Below are positions 23,491 to 34,068 of a stretch of 64,000 nt of DNA, piece after piece. Positions within the stretch are counted from its first letter, which is position 1. Every line of letters begins with the position of its first letter. The notes under the pieces were generated by a model, which was given only the letters and a program-made list of their open reading frames with translations, made no database searches and was not told where the DNA came from. The stretch lies in assembly GCA_016802295.1 (NCBI GenBank), contig JAESIW010000200.1, forward strand, positions 630,107 to 694,106, read 5' to 3'. The position numbers were made by a program, and so were the translations under genes. The stretch comes from Brachionus rotundiformis. Taxonomy: Eukaryota; Rotifera; Eurotatoria; Ploima; Brachionidae.

Positions 23491-23750
23491 AGGAACGGGT
23501 CTGGAAAGGTGAATGGAACGGTGATTGGAACTGGAACGGGTCGAGAACGGAGTATGGAACGGTGAATGGAACGGTGATTGGAACTGGAACGGGTCGGGAA
23601 TGGAGTATGGAACGGGAACGGTGAATGGAACGGTGTTTGGAACGGGAACGGGTCGAGAACGGAGTATGGAAAGGTGATTGGAACTGGAACGGGTCGAGAA
23701 CGGAGTATGGAACGGTGATTGGAACGGGAACGGGTCGAAAACCGAGAATC
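23491..23750. repeat. G-rich minisatellite built on GGAACGG words
   Basis: About 260 bp of imperfect tandem repeats of roughly 41-54 bp, each made of ggaacggg, tcgagaacggagtatgg and ggtgaatgg or ggtgattgg modules. It is far more GC-rich than its surroundings. Open frames rich in Pro-Val-Pro and Phe-Gln-Ser on the minus strand are by-products of the repeat, with no promoter or start context. Confidence 0.85.
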
Positions 23751-23759
23751 TTGGACTTT

Positions 23760-25080
23760 GGCAAAAATGCTTAAAGACTATGAGTCTGCAAATAGCTGTT
23801 GAGAACAAAGGAAGTTTGGGATGAACAAGTTTTGTTGCTAAACTCAGTAAAAAAATGATGTTTTTAATTCAAACAATATACAACAAGTGGCGTATACTCA
23901 ACCACGAACAATGTTTCTTCAAAGCATTCGGACATTTAAAAGATTTTATTTATTATTAAAATGGAAAAAATAGCCCAAAAATGTAAAAATCGGGCGAAGC
24001 CGTTAGGACCTGTACAAAATCTCTAAGATTGTAGCAAATGAGAATGAATATAATTTCAAATAGATAAACCAATTATTCGAATATGAAGCGCTGATTGATT
24101 GCTAACAAATTTACCATCATAAAGGTGTTTAGCAAGAGCATGTTTTGTTAATAAATTCAGTAGCAGAAAACGAATGGGGAGCTACAGTTTTAAATATTAG
24201 ATAATCCAAAGCAAACTTAAATAACACTACCTCAACTAACCATCAATTGGCAATAGTATTGAATACACTCAAAAATGGATACAGAAATTGCAGCTATGAT
24301 GGATTTAGGAGATCTGTCATTGGTACTTTTATATTAACTCTTGCGAGAGAAAAGTCGGTAGTCCAGTTGAATCTAGGGGGAGGAGAAGTAGGTATCAAAT
24401 GGACTTTGTGCCCAACATCAAAATCAAATCGGCTTGCTACTTAAGCGGAGCGACAAGGAAATGTAAATAAAAATAAATCAATAAACCAACGAATGGGGAT
24501 TGTGAATGTAATTAATACACTGAAACGAAACGTTTTGGTAAACATTGAAAGATATGATTGTATTAGAATTGCGAAATTGAGATCATATTTCAGTAAATAT
24601 AAACGATTTGACAGTTCAACAGCATACAGAAGTTGCAGGACAATGGAAACATACTTGAACGTACAGCAAAGAGTGAATATTTTTAAATCAATCTAATTTA
24701 CTAACTAAATTTTTTTAATTTTTAACTATACAATGCGATATTGTGTCCAGCAAAAATGACTCAATTGAAATCAATGAAGAAATATTGGAAAAATTAATTT
24801 GAGAGAATCATGAATATTTGTCAACAACGAATATAGTTAATAGTCAGACTGGAATTGAAGATAAAGAGATGATTATCCAGTTAAACAAGCAATCAGAGCA
24901 ACTCCAAATTAATTGAAGAATATAAACCAGGTTTAGAGCCAAGATATCTGGAATAACCGATTCGATTGTGTAATTGCTATCTTACTATTTCTTTTTTTTT
25001 TCCATGAACAATCAATTATCTAAAATATGTATCTTGTAACTGTTTAATAAAGTCCGGGTCAACGTCAAACTTTTTAAAGT
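23760..25080. other. Unclassified decayed sequence
   Basis: Two short + strand ORFs (24247-24444 and 24493-24696) share a loosely similar opening (IVLNTLKN and IVNVINTLKR), suggesting remnants of a repeated or duplicated coding unit. I recognise no family. Confidence 0.3.
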
Positions 25081-25083
25081 CAA

Positions 25084-25354
25084 GTTGGTTAGATGTAACA
25101 AGCGGAGTACCTCAAGGTTCAGTATTAATTTATGGAAGATGCTACATATAAGTAAAATATCTTGTATTATCTTGAAAAGTGCATGTAGTGTATCATTAGT
25201 TGTGAATAAAAAATTATTCAGCATTAAGAGACTATTCTATCTATCAACTTCTGTAAAAATACAGTTCTTTAAGACGTTTATATTACCTTATTTTGATTAT
25301 TGCTCGACTCTCTTGTGCTATTTCTCAAAAGAGGCAATAATTAAATTGGCTTAG
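25084..25354 (+). pseudogene. Non-LTR retrotransposon (LINE) reverse-transcriptase fragment
   Basis: The sequence encodes SWLDVTSGVPQGSVL, a hallmark of LINE reverse transcriptases. After an internal deletion comes KLFSIKRLFYLSTS and FFKTFILPYFDYCSTLL, typical of the region after the RT palm in jockey/CR1-type elements. The run from about 25192 to 25248 is nearly identical to 37910-37967, so both are copies of one family. The active-site YxDD region is deleted here. Confidence 0.8.
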
Positions 25355-25980
25355 AGTTATTATTTAACGTTATTTAAATTGTTTTGGTTCAAATTTGATG
25401 TAAATAACTTTAATGAAATTAATAACTTCTTAGAAAAGTATGGCTTGTATGCATTCCAACATAGAATAATTGATAGAATTTAAAGAAAAATGACTCAAGA
25501 AATTTAAATTTAATTTAAGGAACAGTGAGAATCTGATAGAACCAACTTCAAAATCAGTAAATGGGGAAAAAACATTTGGATTTTTCTACTCAAGATTTAT
25601 AAATTGCTTTGTGATCAAGAGATCAATGTTGAAATTTACAACATTTAAGCATTGAATTTTTAATAACATAAATCTATATTTATCAGATTTTGTAAAAAAA
25701 TTCAAAAAATTCAATTCAAACTTTTTTAAATAATTATTTAAACAATTAATTTTTAATTTGTAAAATTTATTTTATTTAAATAAATGGAGTGTTAATCGGT
25801 CTTTATGACATGGGCACTAGCCTGTTGATTAACCTTGAAATATATTATCTTGAAAAGTGCAAAAATTTTATTTAAAATAAAAAAAATAAAGAAAAGAATA
25901 CAAGATTTAATTAGATTTTTGACAACCCTTACAAGACCTAGATTTCTTTAATTGGATATAACCCTTAACACAAGATCTTT
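25355..25980. other. LINE-flanking debris, no gene
   Basis: AT-rich sequence after the LINE fragment with broken frames. A small part may still derive from the same LINE (a Phe/Asn-rich stretch near 25420-25470). Confidence 0.3.
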
Positions 25981-26067
25981 AAAAAGGAAAGTTAAAAGTA
26001 CTACAATTTAGACGATTTTTTTCTAACAAATTTTGACATAATTTGCAAGTATTCGACTCTCCATTAT

Positions 26068-26076
26068 GTGCTTGAT
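26068..26076 (+). repeat. Target-site duplication of MULE-1, left copy
   Basis: GTGCTTGAT, repeated exactly at 28034-28042. Nine bases is the classic duplication length for Mutator-like elements. Confidence 0.88.
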
Positions 26077-28033
26077 GAGTGAGGATTAAAATGCCATAAA
26101 AAGAGTGAATCAAAAAATAGAACACATAAAAATAAAAAATGCTAATCAAAATTCTAAAAAGATTAACCAAAACATAAATTTTATGTATAACAATTGAAAA
26201 AGATAAAAACCATAAAAACTAAATTTAAATTTTTTTCAATATTTTTTTTCTGTTAACAATACAAAAATTTTTAAATCAATAGAAAATTAAATTTTTTTTA
26301 TCTGTTAAAAACACATATAATTTAGAGCAAAATGAGAAAAAAAATTCAATGGATTTTTATGACTCAGCTTAAGTCCGAAGTCGAACTCGAATTTTTCTTA
26401 AAACAATTTCCATCTGCGCCTACAAAAAAGTCAAATATGAACAATTGTACATTATGCTCAGATAATACAGACTTACATAAAATGAGAGTTTCGTATCAGT
26501 TTTGTGAATGTTCAGCTGAATGCCAAACCCGTTATTTAACATCAAAATGTCAAAACTCCGGCGCAATAAATAAGGGTATTAACTTGCACTTGCATCTTTG
26601 GAAAATATTCCGAATGAACCAGCTAAAAAGCAAATTGGTATTTCAGCGAAATTTAAAGAAATAATCGATGAGTTACTATACCGCAATATATCTCGGCCGT
26701 ATAAAATATACCAAGAAATTTTATTAAACCATTACAATGATCATGCAAGACCAAGTTTGTTACAAATCTTAAACTATTTTAAAATATTATCGTAAAAAGA
26801 ATGGTGATGTGAACAGGATTGTTGGTCTTGAGGAATTAGTTAAACCAAAGTTAATTTTAGTTAAACCTAGAGTTAAAAACTTATGCTCTAGACGAGCCAA
26901 TTTATTTCGGTTCGGAAATAATGGACGGTGATGAAAACAATCATTTTCATCTATGCATCACAAGTAAACAATTGCTCAAGAACGTTTATCATGGATGTAC
27001 TTTCCATATGGACTGTACATATAAAATTGTTAAATATGGATTCCCAGTTCTTGTGTTTGGTTGTAATGATATCCGGAGAAAATTTTTTCCAGTATGTTAC
27101 TTTATTACCTCTCACGAAAAAGAAACAGATTAGAGAATTTTGGACATCATTATTCAAAATTGCAAATTCATTGGATATTAATTTAATTGAGTTAATTGAT
27201 TATATTTGTATCGATAGTTGTTATGCAAGTGCAAATAGTATACAAAAAAATTTGATTAGTTCAATTTGAGTAGCAATTGGCAACTTTGCAAAACTCCAGC
27301 CGGTTTTTCGATGTCAAATAGCCCAATAGAATCTTACAATAATAAAATTAAAACTCATTTTACAGATAGGAAAAAATTTAATTTACTCCCCGTATTTGAA
27401 ATATTTGAAAAAGTAGTTATGCTAGAGTCTAGAGAGTCTTTAGATTGTGTTATTTCAAACTGTGCTAAGGCTACATATACGTTAAAACTAGCAGCTAAAA
27501 AGGAAATAGATAATATTAGTCTAATAGACAAAAAAGATGATTATATAAAGTACATTTGTTAGGATAGATATAGTGTCCAAATAAACCCAGAATGTATGTG
27601 TCCCGATTGTACAGACTGCAGTTGTTCTAACTTTTAATAAGGCAGTATGTACACATTTAATAGTATGTTGTATGGTAGAATCAATAAATTTTCGAGGTAT
27701 TGTTTTGAAGTCTTTTATTAGCAAAACTAAATCAAAAAAACGAAAAGCTGGGTATTGGTATGAAAAAGATTAAATTAAATATTTTGGAAAATTTTATTTT
27801 TATGTGTTTGTAACTTTTTAATTGAATGAAATTTGGAATAACTTATGTGTTACTAACATTTATATCAAAAAGAATACTATTTTTTTTTTATAAATTAATT
27901 TTATGTGTTTGTAACATTTTATTAGAATCATTTTATGTGGTTGTATTCTTTTTGATAAATAAATACAAGTTTATGTGTCGTTCACATTATTTATGTTTTT
28001 TAATCCTTTTTTATGGTATTTTAATCCTCACTA
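26077..28033 (+). mobile_element. MULE-1, complete Mutator-like element with dead transposase
   Basis: The 1,957-bp element has TIRs of about 26 bp: left gtgaggattaaaatgcc from 26079, right its complement ending at 28031, with one mismatch in the core 24 bp. It is flanked by exact 9-bp duplications GTGCTTGAT. Inside lies one MULE transposase gene on the + strand with several frameshifts. The right subterminal part (27799-27990) repeats ttttatgtgtttgtaac and variants, possible transposase-binding repeats. Confidence 0.88.
26332..27773 (+). pseudogene. MULE transposase (MULE-1), frameshifted
   Basis: From ATG 26332 the sequence encodes an N-terminal zinc-finger-like region (NNCTLCSDNT, FCECSAECQTR), then IPNEPAKKQIGIS and NISRPYKIYQEILLNHY. 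Next is the MULE catalytic core (GCTFHMDCTYKIVKYGFPVL, VFGCNDIRRKFFPVCYFITS) with its expected Asp, followed after a frameshift near 27133 by EFWTSLFKIANSL. After a further break comes PAGFSMSNSPIESYNNKIK, a signature of the region after the core. At the C-terminus a SWIM-like zinc finger (CSCSNF, then in another frame FNKAVCTHLIVCC) precedes a basic KSKKRKAG tail. At least four frame breaks make it a pseudogene, but the full domain order is still readable. Confidence 0.82.
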
Positions 28034-28042
28034 GTGCTTGAT
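28034..28042 (+). repeat. Target-site duplication of MULE-1, right copy
   Basis: GTGCTTGAT, identical to 26068-26076. Confidence 0.88.
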
Positions 28043-28510
28043 CAACAACTACATCATCCAGCATCGCTTTCTTATTTTGTTTTGATTCGTCGTCTTTTAA
28101 ATTTCTCTTTCTTTGTGCTTTTGTTGGAGCTCCTAGTTTTGGATCACTTTTAACTAGACTTCTTCTATTCAAATTTATTTTGAAGGAACAACCTGGCTGT
28201 GAATCTGTTGGATTACTTGATGTTGTTGATGATACAAATTGTCTTAGTCCCTCCAAAACATACATTTGTATTCAACATACTCTTATTTGGTTCGATCTGG
28301 CTTAAGGTAACGACTTGTTGCCTTTCGGAAGATGTTATAATTGGATTGGCAATAATTTTCAATGGCCTTGTCAAATTCTTCAAATGTCTTTTAATTTTTT
28401 TTCCACTTACAGGTAATTATCGGTCACAAGAAATTTTAAAACTTTTCAAATTCCTTTACTTTTCATTGTATTTCAAATCACTTGGTAAATCACGTGACAT
28501 TAAACTTCAT

Positions 28511-28519
28511 GGTTCACTC
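28511..28519 (+). repeat. Target-site duplication of MULE-2, left copy
   Basis: GGTTCACTC, repeated exactly at 29314-29322. Confidence 0.85.
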
Positions 28520-29313
28520 GAATATGCCTTATATCGACAAACATGTTTTGACTAGTAATATTTCGACAAGTTTATTTCGACAAAAAAAACATAATTTTGT
28601 ATTGATTTATTTCGACATGCTTATTTTCGACAAAACTTATTTCGACAACATTTTAATTATAATTGTCGAAATGAACGAAATTGTCTCTCAATTAGAAAAC
28701 TTAAATTTAAACCTAATTGTTTCGTCGCGTGATTTACCTAATGATTTGGAAAAAATTTTTACATATTTAGAAGACAATTACATCGGTGGAAAAAAAAGAA
28801 CCAAAGTACCTAGTCGTAAAACTCCAAGATTTGGCTTGGAATTGTGGAACTGCTTTGAGAGAATTAGATTAGGACTTCCTAGAACTAACAATAATTTAGA
28901 AGGTCGGCATAATGCGTTGCAATCAACAATTAAATCACATTCGCATTTGTTATCTTTGATAAATAGTTTAAAGCTTGAGCAGTCAAATACCGAAAATAAT
29001 TATATTAAGTTGAGCACTGGTAAGATTATTAAAAGAAAAACAAAATATGTTCTATTGGAAGAACAAATTACAAATATAATTACCGAGTTCAATAGTGAGA
29101 AAATAATGGAATATTTATACAATTTATCTTTATTAATTGAATATTAATTTTTTTTACTAAAAATATTTTTTGTCTTATCAAATCTTGTCTAATTTTTTTT
29201 GTCGAAATAAAACTTATCTAATTTATTTATTTTTGTCTAATTTATTTATGTTGAAATAAAACTTGTCATAATAAACACTTGTCGAAAGATGTTTGTCGAA
29301 ATAATCGGATACC
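28520..29313 (+). mobile_element. MULE-2, short Mutator-like element with TTTCGACAA arrays
   Basis: This 794-bp element is bounded by exact 9-bp duplications GGTTCACTC. Its inverted ends are built from a repeated TTTCGACAA word: left at about 28534-28655 (tatcgacaaacatg, tttcgacaag, tttcgacaaaa, tttcgacatg and others), right as the complement ttgtcgaaat at about 29160-29305. The outer parts pair as an imperfect TIR (atcgacaaacat against atgtttgtcgaa). Such arrays are candidate transposase-binding sites. Inside is the C-terminal half of a MULE transposase, open for about 160 codons. Confidence 0.83.
28671..29147 (+). CDS. C-terminal half of a FLYWCH/MULE-type transposase (MULE-2)
   Basis: An uninterrupted frame reads NEIVSQLENLNLNL, then a MULE C-terminal region: DLEKIFTYLEDNYIGG, RKTPRFGLELWNCFERIR, GLPRTNNNLEGRHNALQS, HSHLLSLINSLKLEQ, ending YLYNLSLLIEY and TAA at 29145-29147. 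The blocks R-PPRF--ELWN and GLPRTNN--EGWHNA are the part of MULE transposases that follows the catalytic core; the core and the FLYWCH finger are absent. The frame also runs upstream across the element end, but that part is not transposase. The open frame suggests the internal deletion is recent. Confidence 0.8.
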   Translation: MNEIVSQLENLNLNLIVSSRDLPNDLEKIFTYLEDNYIGGKKRTKVPSRKTPRFGLELWNCFERIRLGLPRTNNNLEGRHNALQSTIKSHSHLLSLINSLKLEQSNTENNYIKLSTGKIIKRKTKYVLLEEQITNIITEFNSEKIMEYLYNLSLLIEY

Positions 29314-29322
29314 GGTTCACTC
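29314..29322 (+). repeat. Target-site duplication of MULE-2, right copy
   Basis: GGTTCACTC, identical to 28511-28519. Confidence 0.85.
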
Positions 29323-30221
29323 ATTGGCTTTTTGATGTCCAGTCTTGAGAGCTGTCTTTGGTTTAAAAAACTGGAATTTGCACTCGAGGTTTTTATACTA
29401 AAGAGAAATGAATTATTAATGAGGTTGATAATGAATTTATTTTAATATGTGAATATTAAAATGAAAACGAACACGATTAATATTTGGAATAAAATAAAAT
29501 CAAAATAAAAAAAGCATAAATATTTTACAATTAAAAAATCTTTTAAGATACCAAAAGGATCCTTTAAAAACGAATTTTTAAGAAAAGCTAGGTGTATTCC
29601 TATTAAATTTTTCAGTATCATTTAAGAATCTATCTATGAAGACTCCTATCAAGAAACCGATTTAAATTTTAAGAATGAATTTGAGAATCTAATATAATTT
29701 CTATTGGTGGGATTAAAGAATTAAAAAAACTAACTATGCAAATGAATATGCATTGAATAAGTTTATTTTTTGCATTTTCATCACATGTCTCTCAATTTCA
29801 GAAATGTACCGCGACTTCAAAATATTTAATTTTCAAGGTTTAGATAAATTATATGACCAAACACAAAAAGTCTTTTTCAAAAGATCGAAAAAAGGATCGA
29901 ACAACTTATTCATCTAAGAATGTGCATAGATTAATACTTTTATCAATCATTTCAATTAACTTTTTCTTATTGTTCTATTCATTTATTTTATTTACCAATT
30001 TTATTCAAATATAATTTTACTCGTAAAAGATTACAATATATTGTTAAATAAATTAAAGAAATTTTATGTCTTTTTTTACATTCGATGAACTCAATTTGGA
30101 TTCTTTAATGGTAACAAAATTAGATAATTCTATCCCCTTCACTTTTTTTTATAGTCCAGATTACTTGTTCTTGTTGTTGATTTAAATATGAATCAATTAA
30201 ATGGTGATTTTAGTGATTGCA
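29323..30221. other. Intergenic debris with a LINE endonuclease scrap
   Basis: Mostly AT-rich. Near 30115-30150 the sequence encodes TKLDNSIPF, matching the endonuclease part of the LINE at 36.9 kb. On the minus strand agtataaaaacc (about 29395) is a good TATA-like element facing the decayed gene at 25981-28400 and may have been its promoter. Confidence 0.4.
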
Positions 30222-30360
30222 AACCGGTTCTACAGAACCAGTTCGAAATCGGTTTTTAACAAGACTAGTTAGAATCAAAAACCGTTTTAGAAGAACCGGT
30301 TCTATTGTTAAACCGGTTCCAATAACCTGTTCCATTACAAAACCAGTTTATTAAATCAAT
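30222..30360. promoter_or_regulatory. Cluster of AACCGGTT palindromes
   Basis: Three perfect AACCGGTT palindromes (30222-30229, 30294-30301, 30311-30318) and at least five one-mismatch forms (aaccagtt, atcggttt, accgtttt, aacctgtt, aaccagtt) lie within about 140 bp. AACCGGTT is the Grainyhead/CP2 consensus. Equally, repeated short palindromes near a hAT BED finger 350 bp away could be subterminal transposase-binding repeats. Confidence 0.5.
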
Positions 30361-30677
30361 TACTATATTTGTTTTAAATAAATTTTGAAGATTGAAAATG
30401 CAAAAATTTAGAAATTTAAAATCTGTTTATAAAATCTTAATTTTTTTAATTGAAAAATTGAAATCTGGATATAGAATTATATTTTTAAATTGAAATTTAT
30501 AAGCCATTTAAAAATTTGAACGTTTCCACGATTTTTTCGTTAATTCAAAAATAAATGAAATCTTCACTCTATTATATTTTCTTTATAATATTATATTCAA
30601 ATGTACTATATAAATGATAAATACTAAATCTAAATTCTATAAAACCTAAAAACCAAAAATATTAACCAATTTTTAAA

Positions 30678-30899
30678 ATGTCACATCCAATGACCAGCGA
30701 ATCAGCCTTAATTTCTCCTGCATCGAAGCGGAAAAACGAAAGCAGTCGCAACACAAGTCATAAATGGCAGTATATGAAAAAAAAATTAGGAACAGTGGAA
30801 AATAGTTTTTTGTTTGAAAATTGCTCAAAAGTATACGTTAAATAGACAAGTACAAGGGTCTTGGCAAATCATCTGAAAACTGAGCATAATGTCTCTTGA
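30678..30899 (+). pseudogene. hAT-type BED zinc-finger fragment
   Basis: From ATG 30678 one frame reads SHKWQYMKKKLGTVENSF, FENCSKVYVK, an in-frame TAG, then TSTRVLANHLKTEHNVS and TGA. The aromatic start, Cys, and H-x4-H spacing match a BED finger from a hAT transposase, with one of the two Cys apparently lost. The RNase H-like hAT core is not seen nearby. Confidence 0.6.
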
Positions 30900-31015
30900 G
30901 GACTCTGACTCGCAAATTGAAATTACCACTAGTCCGAATGTCATTCGAATGTCAGAACATAATAGAATAACTGATCTGTTGTACTTCAGTATTAGTATGG
31001 GGTTCTAGGCATTTC

Positions 31016-31745
31016 AGAGCAAATGTGATTGGTCGTAAAATTTTGTTTGTAACTGATCATCGACCATTGGCAACGCTCAAAAATCTGAAAGAAAAACTTA
31101 ATGAGTTAGATTATGAGATTGTTTATAAGATTGGTCCGGCAAATAATTTGCCAGACCTTCTGTCAAGAAAAGTTGCAAACATTTACTTGATAAAAGTAAA
31201 TAATGGTGTGATTTGGAATTTTTAACAACAAAAAGACACATGTTTTAGTAAAGTGGTTGAATTGGTTCACAAAAAGATCAAAAAGATCGAGTGGCTAGAG
31301 GTGGACAATTTATAAATGGTTCATAATTAAAGAGTGTTTGAGACTGGTAGATGGAGTTTTGAAACCTGTATATTGTTTTAGCAATAGACTTTTTTTCAAA
31401 AATTTTAGTTAGAAGGAAAAGCGTTGGCTAGTGCGGTTTTGAACACCTTTGTGGTGCATATGGAATTTCGAAAAGGCGTACAATGGCATGGCATCCAGAG
31501 TGTAATGGTTTGATTGAGAGGACGAACAGAACCATAAAACAAACTTTAAAGGTCTATGTTCATGATACTCAAATGGGCTGGGACATTCACTTAAAGCAAG
31601 TTATATTTGTCTACAAATTTTCAACACAAACTTCTACTGGGTTTTCGCGGTATGAACTGATTTATGGTATGAAACCTGTGAAGGTTATCGATCAATTAGT
31701 TGAAGTGGCTAGAGAAAAAAATCTGATACTAGATGCAGACAGATG
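31016..31745 (+). pseudogene. Fragments of a second gypsy-like pol (RNase H and integrase)
   Basis: 31025-31225 encodes VTDHRPLATLKNL and YKIGPANNLPDLLSR, the end of a gypsy RNase H. After about 250 bp of broken sequence, 31483-31746 encodes WHPECNGLIERTNRTIKQTL, with the integrase catalytic Glu in the NGLIER context, then STGFSRYELIYGMKPV. It is not a copy of the element at 16-22 kb; the motifs differ throughout. No LTRs were found. Confidence 0.75.
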
Positions 31746-32780
31746 AGTATCAAAAATTGTTCAAGCAAGAGAAAAAATACACAAACAATGATTGGCCAAA
31801 AATGTTCTGAATTAGACTTGGAAACATGTTTACCGTCAGTATACACCATAATATTTTATTTTGTTAATTTTTTGCTCAGTCAGTCAGGCCTTCAAAACAT
31901 TTTAACTATTTTGAACAAATTTTTAAATTTTTTATTTTAAATTTAAACATCTTTTATCGGTGCTCAATTCGACTAAACAAGATAAAAAATATTATTCCTA
32001 AAATCAGTAATTTAATTTCGAATTCAGTATTATTACTCAATTCATAAGTTGAATTCATTTCTTTTTCTTAGTATTTGAATTTTCGTCCAAAATGTCGTTA
32101 ATAACAGTTTTACGAAAATTTGAATTTATTGAAAAAAAAAGATTATTTCTTCGTCAGAACTAATTTCAAAATCGAGAACTGTTTTTTTTCTAGCCATAAA
32201 ATTGAATAGTTTTAAAAAAGATTTGTAAATATGCTTAATAGTTTGTAATTTTTTTATGTTATTAATTCTAATGATTAAATTTTATTTTCTGTTGCAATTA
32301 CTAAATCTACTTTAGATGAACCAAGTGCTTTCAGACAAAAAAAAATGCAACTAACATTCAAGAATCCAAAAACAACGTTTGTATTTATTTTAATTTTAAA
32401 TTATGTGAATGTTTCAAATTTTTTCAACGAAGGTTTAAAAAATCGACGTTCTTGTTTTTAGTTTTGATAATTTTTGTGTCACAATTGTTCAAACTGAAAT
32501 ACAATTGAATACCATTGAAAATACACAAAATCAGATGTTTCAAATAATAGAACATTTGATGAAATTCGAGCAAACATGAATAAAAAGCATCAAAATTTAG
32601 AACAAACACTGCATGTCGCTAAGGTGTCTTCGTTCATTCGGCATTAGATCAAAAATAAATTTGACAACAAAAGTTTGACGTCAATATGAATTCTTTACCC
32701 CCAAATTAAGTCCAAGCATTATTATTCAATTTGTCAACGAATTAAAAAATAATTCTATCCCCTTTACTATTTTAATATGT
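31746..32780. other. Intergenic stretch with MULE-3 terminal-like repeats
   Basis: No gene. Words such as ttcgtccaaa (about 32081), tacgaaaatt and ttcttcgtca (about 32145) resemble a diverged form of the TTTCGACAA arrays of MULE-2 and may be the decayed left end of the MULE remnant that follows. Near 32745 another scrap matches the LINE endonuclease. Confidence 0.3.
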
Positions 32781-32789
32781 ATTTTAATA

Positions 32790-33354
32790 GGTACTTTGGA
32801 CTCTCAAAATTTAAAAGAACATTATGTCGGGTGAATTATGAAGGCTCACTTTTTAAAAAATCAGATAACATCTGCTTTGATTGTATTCGATATGGCAAAG
32901 TGTCACACAAACGATGAATTTAAACAGAGTCTAATCGAATGTAATTGCAAATTAGTTTTTATTTTAGCTTCATTAACATGTGAGAAATTTATTTAATAAA
33001 ATCATTTTATTAATGAAATTAGTGAGGTTCGTTTATTTTCAAACACGATCTTTGGAACGTTTAAGTTCGAAATATAGAAAATATGCCTTGAACAAATAAT
33101 AACATTGAAGGCTGAAACTTATCATTACAAAATTTTATTCGAAGATTTCCTGTTATTTATGCTTTTTTGAAAAAATCAAGCTCGAACAAGCCAATATGGA
33201 AGCGATTCATTTGCAATTGGTCACAGGAAGATTACCAAAAAGAAAAACCTCTTACGGAGAGTTAAATAATCGCATAAGTGAAATAATTCTATTTAAAGAT
33301 TATTCAAAAGTTATCGAATATTTTAAAAAGTTAGCTTTGATTATAGATTACTAA
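32790..33354 (+). pseudogene. MULE-3: remnant of a MULE-2-related transposase
   Basis: About 32790-32930 encodes a FLYWCH-finger-like stretch (VNYEGSLFKKSDNICFDC, RYGKVSHKR). About 33170-33354 encodes EKIKLEQANMEAIHLQL, TGRLPKRKTSYGELNNR and YFKKLALIIDY with a stop. The last part aligns block by block with the end of the MULE-2 transposase (LKLEQSN, STGKIIKRKTKY, YLYNLSLLIEY). The catalytic core between them is eroded. On the right, 33425-33480 has ttcgtc words like decayed MULE-2 ends. Confidence 0.65.
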
Positions 33355-34068
33355 TTTACTAATCGATTGTTAAATTTTATATACATATTTCAATTTTGTT
33401 TTCATTAACTAATAAATAAAATATATTTTTCGTCAAGTTTATATCTAGTCTAATTAAATTTTCGTCTAAAATATTATAGTTAATTTAAGATTTAGTATCG
33501 ATTAATTTATCAAGTCAAATTAATGATGGCAAAATTATACACGTCAAAATATCCGTTCAACCAAGAATCGGATAGACAGAGATATTGTGAGAATAATCTG
33601 TATAAATTTATAAAAAAAGATGAATGGCCACCGAATATAATTTTTTTTATTCTTGTAAAAATTAATAGTTTATTGCTATAATGGATATAATAATATTTTA
33701 AAATTAATATATTATTGTATTCCCCTGCAAATATGTGCCCTTCTAAGACCCCATTTTTCCATCAGGATAACGAATTCGGCAGAAAACACTTGGAAAGCAC
33801 TGGTTGATTAAATAAAATTATTATTTAATTATTCTCTAATTATTTTTTGTTAAAATATAAAAATCCATTAAACCAAACACATTTAAAGAAACTGTTGCAT
33901 GAACAAATAACACGAGCAATTTAAAATTCTCATTTAACTAAAATTCAAAATTAATATTCTAATTAATTATTTTAAAGACGAAAATTTACATAAGGCTTAA
34001 AGACTTTATTTTCTTTATTTTCTGGTTCAATTAAAGGCTCTAAGAAAAGGACATTATTTTCATTAAAA
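33355..34068. other. Intergenic stretch
   Basis: No gene. The last 100 bp (33990-34068) hold an open continuation of the reductase gene that follows, in another frame (see that gene). Confidence 0.4.

Larger units (their letters stand above)
25981..28400 (-). pseudogene. Decayed transposase-like gene split by the MULE-1 insertion
   Basis: On the minus strand an exon-like stretch from about 28391 down reads FEEFDKAIENYC and NIFRKATSRYLKP, then after one stop and one frameshift GLRQFVSSTT, QPGCSFKINL and KLGAPTKAQRKRNL. This resembles the N-terminal DNA-binding module of ZSWIM/MULE-type transposases (aromatic-rich start, Cys near GCSFKI). At 28042 the frame is cut by MULE-1. Removing the element with one 9-bp duplication rejoins DDVVVDQA to HNGESNTCKLCQNL without a frame change, and the frame ends at TAA near 25981. 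It was therefore one reading frame before MULE-1 landed. Confidence 0.6.

Noticed and set aside
23473..23808. Pro-Val-Pro and Phe-Gln-Ser rich ORFs on the minus strand
   Set aside because: They are translations of the G-rich minisatellite in two frames at once, without promoter or start context.
24247..24696. Two ORFs of 65 and 67 codons as genes
   Set aside because: No promoter, no domain, poor start contexts; kept only as unclassified debris.
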